Source: Turritopsis dohrnii (taxonomy: Eukaryota > Cnidaria > Hydrozoa > Anthoathecata > Oceaniidae). Taken from it: 64,000 nucleotides of DNA. Of the stretch, positions 36,248 through 44,979 are shown piece by piece. Below the pieces are notes generated by a model. That model saw only the letters and a list, made by a program, of their open reading frames with translations. It ran no database searches and had not been told where the DNA came from. Both the position numbers and the translations under genes were made by a program. Location of the stretch: assembly GCA_027922465.2 (NCBI GenBank), contig BQMF02000061.1, forward strand, positions 992,001 to 1,056,000, in the 5' to 3' direction. Numbering within the stretch: position 1 is the stretch's first letter; each line of letters begins with the position of its first letter.

Positions 36248-37526
36248 ATAGCACAGTACTTGAAACCACTCGCTGAGAATGAGTTTGTAATCAAGGACAC
36301 ACAAAAGTTTCCAGAAATGCTGAAGGCTTTACCACCTTTGCAGCCTGGAGAGGAAGACGTTAGTTACGACGTGGAATCTTTATTCACTAGTGTACCAGTA
36401 AATGAAACAATTGATCACATTTGTCAGGAAATTTACGCCAATTTGCTCCCGTAATATCTTCAAAAAACTACTATTCAAAGTTACCACTGAGTGCATATTT
36501 TCTGTTAACGACTGTTTGTATAAACAAACAGATGGTGTAGCAATGGGTGGTCCATTATCAGTGGTTTTTACAGGTTGTTTCCTCAACAAGATGGAGAATG
36601 AAATTGTGAAACCCTTAAAACCCAAGTTTTACAGAAGATACGTTGATGATACTTACGTTAGACGAAATAGATTTGAGCACGATATATATTATTTGACCAA
36701 TTGAACAGTTTTCATCCAAATATCCGGTTCACGATTGAAGTCAACCCTGTCCGGTTTTTAGACACTGAGATCTCATGGAACCCTGATGGCACTAACTCGT
36801 TTAGCGTTGTTAACAAAGAGTCAAAATTACCATTCCACTGGACTTTCAAGGTACCCACCCAATATAAAAGAAGCGTCATAAAGGGTGATCTCAGTCGTGC
36901 CAAACGTATTGGTACCTCATTGATTAAAGAGATTCACAAAATAAAAAACAAATATCGGAAATCTGGCTACCCATACAGATTTATAGAAACACAAATTAAG
37001 TCTTTCAACACTCCAAGAGATGAAACGATTATTCCAGCATGGCTGTTTGAGGAAAGAAGAAAAGTATTTATAAAAATACCGTTTTGCCCTAAAAATGAAG
37101 TGAAGATTAGGAAAGTTGTTGAACAAATTGAACGTTTTTGCCATAACAAAGTCCAAGTAGTTTATACGTGGATTACTTCCAAATTAAGATCGTTGTTCCC
37201 TTTGAAAGATAAAGTAAAACACACTAGCAATCAATATCATCTACAAAGGAGAGTGTACTTGTAAAGCTGTCTACATAGGTGAGACTAAACGAAACGCTGA
37301 TATTCGATGGAAAGAGCATAATTCTAGTTCCGAAAAATCGGAACCATCCAAGCACTTGGTGGGAAATTCAACACACGAATTTCATTGGTCGGTCATCGAA
37401 AGAGCTCCTAAGGACACTCGTAAGCGTAAAATTCATGAAGCATATCACATAATGACTCTTAAGCCTTCATTAAATGATCAAAAAGATATTAAAAGCCTTG
37501 CGCTCTTTCGAAATGGTGTAACGTGA
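36248..37526 (+). pseudogene. PLE-2 reverse transcriptase with GIY-YIG endonuclease, 5'-truncated and frameshifted
   Basis: A Penelope-type polyprotein in at least four frames. Seen in order: YLKPLAENEFVIKDTQ; motif A VSYDVESLFTSVP; a frameshift near 36440; AMGGPLSVVFTGCFLNKME (motif B); FYRRYVDDTYV with the catalytic YVDD; a frameshift near 36700; RFLDTEISWN; PAWLFEERRK; and, in another frame from about 37230, the endonuclease part with CKAVYIGETKRNADIRWKEH, ending at 37526. GIY-YIG plus this RT type is diagnostic of PLEs. The N-terminal third is missing. Not functional. Confidence 0.88.
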
Positions 37527-37749
37527 ACTCTTAGTTTTATTTATTAATTTGTTTTGTTTTCTTTGTTTACAACTCTTTGGTCTCATTTTGATTTTACATG
37601 GTTTCTTTTGTTTCTTTTTCTTCTCCAGGTCTCGGATGACTTTTTAGCAATTATTTGTGTGTATATTCTTTATTGTTCTATTACAAATTGGTTTTTAATA
37701 GATGCAAAACTTGTATATAAGGACTCTTTTTAAAATTTGTAATTTATCT

Positions 37750-37795
37750 AACTTGATAATGTAAGCCTGTGTCTTACGAAAAGCTTTGTTTAAGT
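37750..37795 (+). ncRNA. Hammerhead-like fold at PLE-2 end (mirror copy at 35484-35530)
   Basis: ACTTGATAAT, then stem GTAAG/CTTAC around loop CCTGTGT, then GAAA, then AAGC-TTT-GTTT able to form a short stem III. The layout equals a hammerhead core, but the first core segment reads TTGATAA rather than CTGANGA in both copies, so activity is doubtful. The mirror copy lies in complement at 35484-35530. Confidence 0.45.
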
Positions 37796-38170
37796 GGAAT
37801 TTTTAAAATGTGCTTTTAATATAATAAAAAATAAAAATACTGCATTTTCTTCTGCTGTTATACATGTGGTGCTGTTAAATTTGTATTATGTTATATTGAA
37901 TTTACAGAAGACAGTTGGAATATGTTTTGATTTGTGTATGGAATTAGGAAGACATTGCCACCTACATGGATTTTTTTGCCTAAACTTCTCAGTTGAAGTG
38001 AGAAAATAATTTTCCCCGAGGTAAATTTTCTCTGAAGAAATTATCCCAAATATATCAGGTACCATAAAACGGGGTGACTTGAAACAAAATTCGCCGTTTT
38101 TTGAAAAGATTTAAGTGATAAACTATTCGCCATAATTAAATCCAGGTAGAAAAAACAACATAAATAAAAT

Positions 38171-38220
38171 AAGCAAAAGCTTTTCGATTTATTATGAAAT
38201 CATCATCAGTGCTATGTAAA
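38171..38220 (-). ncRNA. Hammerhead-ribozyme-like motif, PLE-1 copy A end
   Basis: Complement of the segment reads CTGATGA (38209-38203), U, stem GATTT/AAATC around CATAAT, GAAA (38185-38182), then AGC-TTTT-GCT as stem III. All conserved core bases of a hammerhead are present. Known PLEs carry such motifs in their pseudo-LTRs. Confidence 0.68.
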
Positions 38221-38332
38221 ATTATTATAAAAACATGTCAATAGGAATTCTGGTTTATATACAAAGTTTGTAAGTAATATGAAATTCACAAGGGATATAA
38301 ATATATGAAACTAATCATTTAACTAAAATATT

Positions 38333-40726
38333 TCATGTGATACCATTTCTAAAAAGGATTAAATTATTTTCTAATTGTTCATTTAATACAGGCCTCTTTA
38401 AAACAATAAAATACGCCTCTTGGGCTTTACGCACTCTAGTCTTTGTCGAAGCTTTCATAATAACTTTCCAAGTGAAGTTATGGTCGGGGAATTCCAAAAG
38501 ATGATTTGCTGGTTCCGAATTATATTTCGGGTTATTGTGTTCTTTAAAACGGACTTCTGCGTTCCGTTTTGTTTCACCAATGTAGTTTTTTGAGCAACTA
38601 CATACCCCTTCATAAATGACACACGCTGGATGTATATTCCGGTCTTTGTTATTGAACAAAGATTGAACTTTCTTAGTTTTCCAAATTACTCGAAAATCTA
38701 TTATCTCTAGTAAACAGTTTGAGTTTTATCAAAAATCTTTTATACAATTCTTCATTTTGTACACAAAAGGGGATTTCAATGGGTACAATTTTCTTAGGTT
38801 CTGCGAACAACCAATCAGGAATAATCGATTCATTATCGTTTTCAGCATTCAATTTATGTTCAAATTGTTTAATTATACTTTCGGTGAAGCCTTTCGGATA
38901 ACCTGCATTTTCAAACTTTTTACGTATCATGATCTTTTCGTTATTGAAATTTGTAGAGATTCTTCGTGCACGATGCAAATCGCCATTGATTGTATTTCTT
39001 TTATATCGTTTCGGTACCATTGATTTCCAGTGTGCAGGTAATTTATTAGGTTTGCGATATACTGAAGTTGTGACTATGCCATTTTCCACGTTGATTGATG
39101 TATCTAAGAATTTCTTTGGGTTTTCTTCGATTGTAAATTTTATTTTCGGATGATATATATTTAACTGTTCGAATTGGGTGTCAGGTTCATCTATATTACG
39201 GCGTGTGATAACATCATCAACAAATCTCTTGTAAAATTTCGGTTGGTTTGGTATAACTACTTCTTTTTCTAACTTTGTTAGTGCAATGTTTGCAAATGTG
39301 ACTGAGAGTGGTCCTCCCATGGTACAACCTTCTTTTTGTTTGTAAAGTTTGTTTTGAAAGCTGAAAGTGCTATCAGTTGTGAGTTTCATCAAAAGACGTT
39401 TGAAGATTAATTTCGAACAAATTGGTGTCAATTTGTTGTTCTTGTAAATTTCTTCCAAAATAAAATCAATAGTATCTTTAATTGGGACGTTAGTAAAAAG
39501 GGATTCAACGTCATATGACACATATTGTTCATTTTGTAATAATGGCGGTTGATCATGAATGATAGATGCAAAATCTTGAGTGTTTTTGATGATATACGGA
39601 TTGTCCGCGTAAAGTGGCTTTAGATAATCAGATATTACTTGTGCAGTGTTGGAGAGGCAAGTGCCGGTTTGAGCAACGATAGGTCGAAATTTCAATTCGG
39701 AAACGGTGATGTCTTCAAAATTCTGAAATTTATGGGTTTTGGCAGTTCCATAAAACCTTGCTGGTTGATTAGCAGTTGGATACATTTTTTCATAATTGTG
39801 GGTGTTTCTTGAAATTTCGGTATAAAAAATCTTGGAAACGTTTCAAATCTTGTAATGTATTATCACTGGTTTCTTCATAGGTACCATTTTGAATTCCATC
39901 TTCAATCATATCGGACATTTTCTTCAAATAATCAAGTTTATTCATTACTACAACACATGAATCTTTATCTCCTTTAACAATAACAGTATTGTGGTCATTA
40001 ACTAAGTTTCTTAAATTGTGATAAGTATAATCCTTCGTGGTGTATATATTATTTGCAAACATATCTGTATAGGCTCGAAGGCATTCATGAAAGTTTTCTT
40101 TTTGGTCAACTTCAACCTCGTCATTAAGTGTTGTTGCCAATACTTCCATGTGGGCAGCAAGATTTTTCTTAACATATTTATTTTTATCGATGAAACTATG
40201 GTCCAACCCAAAACTCAGTTGTTGTTTTTCATATTTCAGTAAATCTCTCAAAGAGAGATTAATCACAGGGACTTGGTACGATGGGACATATTGATGCTTT
40301 TTTGGGTGGTTTTGTTTTACGAGAGTTGTAGATCTTGTAGTTTTTAGTTTTGAAAGAGTTTAATCTTCGAAATCTTAATTTGTTGGTTATATTTTTCAGT
40401 AGGATTTTGTGTAGTAGAAAACCTGTAGAATCTTGAAGTTTATCTGAAAGTTCATGGTATGTCTGTGTCAAAATCTTTGATTGTTTTGAGTGATTGACTG
40501 CATGTGATATAAGTAACTTACGCTCAGCTTCGTGGTGTTCATTTTTATTGATAAATTGTCCTTTTATTACTGCAAACTTAGGTATAACGTCCAGATGTAA
40601 AGATTTCTTGATAAAACCAATACTTGAAGATGTTTGATGTAGTTTTATTGACAGTTTAAATAGCTCGTTGTATAATTCGGCGATCCGTTTTGGTAGTAGT
40701 GATAAAAGTGATAAACTATTCGCCAT
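38333..40726 (-). pseudogene. PLE-1 copy A: RT plus GIY-YIG polyprotein with frameshifts
   Basis: Starts with MANSLSLLSLLPKRIAELYN at 40726. Frames: 40726-40259, 40266-39790, 39785-38673, 38659-38333. Seen: FIKKSLHLDVIPKFAVIKGQ (N-terminal PLE segment); ARFYGTAKTHK; motif A VSYDVESLFTNVP; MGGPLSVTFANIALTKLE; FYKRFVDDVITRR with FVDD; RKPNKLPAHWKSMVPKRYK; PDWLFAEP; and, after a shift, the endonuclease CSKNYIGETKRNAEVRFKEH. Ends at 38333. Three frame changes (near 40260, 39787 and 38690) break it. The last is shared with copy B, so it existed in their common source. Length and order are otherwise complete. Confidence 0.9.
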
Positions 40727-40750
40727 AATTAAATCCAGGTAGAAAAAACA

Positions 40751-40805
40751 ACATAAAGCAAAAGCTTTTCGATTTATTATGAAATCATCATCAGTGCTAT
40801 GTAAA
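40751..40805 (-). ncRNA. Hammerhead-ribozyme-like motif, PLE-1 piece C
   Basis: Same core as the copy A motif. Here the bases after stem III (TTTATGTT) are five to six bases shorter than in the other copies and can pair with ACATA upstream of CTGATGA, giving the best candidate stem I of the set, with three unpaired bases (GCA). Confidence 0.65.
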
Positions 40806-41034
40806 ATTATTATAAAAACATGTCAATAGGAATTCTGGTTTATATACAAAGTTTGTAAGTAATATGAAATTCACAAGGGATAAAAATATATAAAACTAAT
40901 CATTTAACTAAAATATTTCATGTGATACCATTTCTAAAAAGGATTAAATTATTTTCTAATTGTTCATTTAATACAGGCCTCTTTAAAACAATAAAATACG
41001 CCTCTTGGGATTTACGCACTCTAGTCTTTACAAA

Positions 41035-42040
41035 CAAAAAGAAGGTTGTACCATGGGAGGACCACTCTCAGTCACATTTGCAAACATTGCACTAACAAAG
41101 TTAGAAAAAGAAGTAGTTATACCAAACCAACCGAAATTTTACAAGAGATTTGTTGATGATGTTATCACACGCCGTAATATAGATGAACCTGACACCCAAT
41201 TCGAACAGTTAAATATATATCATCCGAAAATAAAATTTACAATCGAAGAAAACCCAAAGAAATTCTTAGATACATCAATCAACGTGGAAAATGGCATAGT
41301 CACAACTTCAGTATATCGCAAACCTAATAAATTACCTGCACACTGGAAATCAATGGTACCGAAACGATATAAAAGAAATACAATCAATGGCGATTTGCAT
41401 CGTGCACGAAGAATCTCTACAAATTTCAATAACGAAAAGATCATGATACGTAAAAAGTTTGAAAATGCAGGTTATCCGAAAGGCTTCACCGAAAGTGTAA
41501 TTAAACAATTTGAACATAAATTGAATGCTGAAAACGATAATGAATCGATTATTCCTGATTGGTTGTTCGCAGAACCTAAGAAAATTGTACCCATTGAAAT
41601 CCCCTTTTGTGTACAAAATGAAGAATTGTATAAAAGATTTTTGATAAAACTCAAACTGTTTACTAGAGATAATAGATTTTCGAGTAATTTGGAAAACTAA
41701 GAAAGTTCAATCTTTGTTCAATAACAAAGACCGGAATATACATCTAGCGTGTGTCATTTATGAAGGGGTATGTTGTTGCTTGAAAAACTACATTGGTGAA
41801 ACAAAACGGAACGCAGAAGTCCGTTTTAAAGAACACAATAACCCGAAATATAATTCGGAACCAGCAAATCATCTTTTGGAATTCCCCGACCATAACTTCA
41901 CTTGGAAAGTTATTATGAAAGCTTCAACAAAGACTAGAGTGCGTAAAGCCCAAGAGGCGTATTTTATTGTTTTAAAGAGGCCTGTATTAAATGAAAAATT
42001 AGAAAATAATTTAATCCTTTTTAGAAATGGTATCACATGA
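41035..42040 (+). pseudogene. PLE-1 copy B: 3' half of RT plus GIY-YIG, inverted
   Basis: Begins inside the RT at YKQKEGCTMGGPLSVTFANI, lacking motif A and everything upstream, then runs as copy A to the same premature stop (SSNLEN, 41700) and the same shifted endonuclease frame (41714-42040). Differs from A by single residues, for example ESV for ESI and CCCLKNYIG for CSCSKNYIG. Dead copy. Confidence 0.88.
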
Positions 42041-42152
42041 AATATTTTAGTTAAATGATTAGTTTTATATATTTATATCCCTTGTGAATTTCATATTACT
42101 TACAAACTTTGTATATAAACCAGAATTCCTATTGACATGTTTTTATAATAAT

Positions 42153-42215
42153 TTTACATAGCACTGATGATGATTTCATAATAAATCGAAAAGCTTTTGC
42201 TTATTTTATTTATGT
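42153..42215 (+). ncRNA. Hammerhead-ribozyme-like motif, PLE-1 copy B end
   Basis: CTGATGA (42164-42170), U, stem GATTT/AAATC with loop CATAAT, GAAA (42188-42191), AGC-TTTT-GCT stem III, then UA as the expected cleavage context. Core is complete; stem I is interrupted by TATTT relative to piece C. Confidence 0.68.
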
Positions 42216-42944
42216 TGTTTTTTCTACCTGGATGAAAAGATTTGCTCATAACTTTTAACCTAAGAAAGTAATTACTGTGAAATTTTGAAAAAAGGTCCAT
42301 TCATCTTTTGTCTTTCAGATAACGAAGTGTTCAAACTAATCGATGCATGCCATCTCAAGTTATTGCTTCACAAAGTACACCTACTGAAATTTATCGTGCG
42401 GGGGTGACTTGAAACAGTGCTGTTTGCACAAAAATGGTGTTATATAGAGCGCCAAAACAGAAAACGTGTGATCTATGATTACTTGTGTATAAAACATAAA
42501 TTAAAATAATTTGTTAATGCCAGTTTCATTTTTGTTAAGTGATGGAGAGTGTTAGTGAATTTTGAAAACTCAAAATTTCAGAATGGTAAAAGATTGTAAA
42601 AAATAAGTTCTGAAGCCATTAAAATCATTAAGTGTGTGATAACGTAATTGTTTCAGAAACAATATGGAAAGCATGCAAGATGAATTTGAATTTATAGCTA
42701 GTTTACACGACTGTACTTACTGAAAACTTGTAAATTGAATATAATAAAATTCACGTTGCATCATTTCAGAGTACCCAACTTTCTTTCTCGTGCTTCTTTT
42801 AGTTTAGGGAATATTTCCTTTTCCATTTTGATGCAAATGTAACTTGGAAATTGATCTATCGTATTAGTTTTTTCCACACAAGCGCTTCATTACTTCATCT
42901 GGATTACACGAATTTATTGCGTCATTGCATATGACATGTATATG

Positions 42945-43004
42945 GAGTATGAAATGGCGTCCGTATATCAAAAAGGCAAGAAGAACCCTGGTAACGAGTA
43001 TGAA
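42945..43004. repeat. Dispersed hairpin repeat, copy 4 (left arm lost)
   Basis: GTCCGTATATCAAAAAGGCA and AGAAGAACCCTGGTAACGAG (42959-42998) keep loop and right arm; the left arm is gone. GAGTATGAA occurs at 42945-42953 and 42996-43004, consistent with a target duplication. Confidence 0.65.
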
Positions 43005-43704
43005 CTTGTAATAGTAACATCACGCAGCCTGTCTATCGCCAATTCTACAATAAGTATGGTGTGCCTATAGCCTTGAACAGAGGATGTAATTGCAGCACTG
43101 ATTTGTTCAGAATTCTGATTAGTATTCAGTTATGGTACTTCGTAAAACGAGTCTATTGAGGTTCAATTCTTAGATATTAACCCTTCTATTAATTGAACTT
43201 ATGATAATTACTAAATGACTTATACCACCTTTGAAACTTCATCGGCTGAAATTTATCACACATCATTGATTCGATTGCATCTTGATTGATAAGAATATTT
43301 ATGCAATAATCGAAGAGACGAAGTGTATCAATTGAAAAAAAACGAAACATTTTAATGGCATATATTTCTGTCAATTTTAAATATTTTTCAATTAAATTCT
43401 GGAATTACTCCCTTTGACCTTTCTATTTTACAAATGCAAAAAAATGTATATTTGGCGATATGCTTTATCGCCGTGACATGCTATTTTACAACAGTACTGA
43501 TTTTCGGCGCTTTTTTCATCTTCAGCTTCCGAAGAACTTCCTTGATTGAAAAACTTTTTCCATCGAATGTTGCGCTAGATAGCCTCCGAACGGAATCTGA
43601 AAAAAATTCGGAGTTCCGTACATTATTTCATGAGAAACAAAGATTTTTCGACGCTGTTTCAAGTCACCCTGGGTGTTTCAAGTCACCCCGCTTTACGGTA
43701 TATA

Positions 43705-44770
43705 CCGTCTATGTGTCTAATTACGGACAGCCTTCGTAATTACGGACATTGACAAAACATAATTCCAACCGTCTGTAAATTAAAAACACGGCACATCCCG
43801 TACTGTCAACCAAACTGTAATAAAACAAACTTCAGAGATAATTAACTTTATTTGAATGCTAGAAAATTACCAAATGCCATTTAGAATTTCTTTTTCTAAA
43901 CTTTAAAGATTTAAAATAGACTGCGCTCTCTTGAGAATCATGCGTATTTTTATGTGCTCCGTGTGTACAATGGTAGCCGTATTCAGTGCCGCATCCAGAC
44001 ATTTTTTGGGCATACCATTTTCTTAGATTAACTTGGTATAGTGACACCCGCATGGTGGGTGCTAAAGGGGCAAAAATGTTTGAATTTGAACAGGTCTAGA
44101 TGCCAGGAAAATGCACTTCCCAGAAGAGATTTACTTATATTGATGTATAAGATCAAGGTAAGTTTTACGTACCTTGATGGACGAAAGGGTAATGAGATAC
44201 AAAGAAATTTTTGAGCAGACAAAAGAGGGACGTTTTAACTCGTGAACCCCAAACACGAGTACTGAGCGTCAATGCAAAGCTTGACTCTCACAGTCTTAAC
44301 TTTTTTGTCTGCATTGTGGTTGAAATAAATTCGCATTTTCTAATATATGAACAATAAAATGTTTTTCTTCACATTATTATCTATTGTCCTCAGTGGAAAG
44401 TATTACAGACTAATGTCGTTTTATTCATTTTGTTTGAAAATGAAATTGAGGAATGAAAATGTTTTTAGATCATGCTTTTAGAAAGTTAATTATCATAAAA
44501 TAAGTCAAATAAATAAAGTTTTTGTACGTCAATCACAGTGGGGGAGGACACTTTTTACTGAGTATTGAAATATAGGCCATTATGATTTTCACGGTCCATT
44601 ATTGTTGCTGCTAATTGCTCTCTATTGGATTGCTCTGTTTCATAAAACATTTTATTCAGTGATATGTGGTGAACTTGGCAAGAATGCATGTCTGTTTTTG
44701 TGACAAGAATGTTTGTTTACATTTTGTGTCCGTAATTACGAAGACTGTCCGTAATTAGACACATAGAGGG
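43705..44770. mobile_element. 1.07-kb TIR element, no protein
   Basis: Inverted ends of about 43 bp: CCGTCTATGTGTCTAATTAC then GGACAGCCTTCGTAATTACG (from 43705) and the complement of 44728-44770, two mismatches. TAATTACGGACA is itself repeated within each TIR. No convincing frame; 43859-44053 and 44028-44222 minus frames show no domain. It directly abuts the preceding TIR element. Confidence 0.78.
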
Positions 44771-44979
44771 TTAGGTTTTTGGCAAAATTATTCCCAATAA
44801 GGTATATAGATTTTTGGCAAAATTTTTGTTTTGATTTCAAAGAGTTTGTATATTATTAATTGGTAGTCAATAAAAACATAAATGACAATGCTGTAAATTT
44901 TGAGTAGAATTTCTGAATTTAGGTGAATTTTTTTAATTTTTTGGTGTGGTGAAAAGGGGAGGTTTACTTTCTGTCATAG

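Larger units (their letters stand above)
35451..37826. mobile_element. PLE-2: head-to-head composite of two truncated Penelope-like copies
   Basis: A minus-oriented 3' fragment (35451-36247) is joined directly to a plus-oriented, 5'-truncated copy (36248-37826). The first is nearly identical to the last 790 bases of the second, so the locus is an inverted repeat of about 790-bp arms around about 790 bp. Differences are few (for example CGCTTATGAG versus CGCTTACGAG), so both pieces are young and probably arose in one insertion. The sequence AAAAAATAAAA occurs near both outer edges (35416 and 37826) and might be target duplication. Confidence 0.85.
38113..42232. mobile_element. PLE-1: Penelope-like composite with 11-bp target duplication
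   Basis: Flanked by TGAAAAGATTT at 38102-38112 and 42233-42243, so it entered as one unit. Three parts: copy A, minus, 38113-40726, near full length; piece C, minus, about 40727-41034, a 3' end lying upstream of A in tandem (pseudo-LTR); copy B, plus, about 41035-42232, joined head-to-head to C. The B/C junction shares CTTT microhomology. Each outer or internal end carries the same AAGCAAAAGCTTTTCGATTT segment. Copies A and B differ at only a few codons. This tandem plus inverted-truncated arrangement is characteristic of PLEs. Confidence 0.9.
38060..43700. mobile_element. TIR element interrupted by PLE-1
   Basis: The left end TACCATAAAACGGGGTGACT-TGAAAC (38060-38085) and, in complement, TACCGTAAAGCGGGGTGACT-TGAAAC (ending 43700) are terminal inverted repeats. 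GGGTGACTTGAAAC occurs again at 42404 and near the right end. Without the 4.1-kb PLE insert (38113-42232 plus one duplication copy) the element is about 1.5 kb and shows no recognisable protein. It also contains hairpin repeat copy 4 (42945-43004). Confidence 0.65.
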
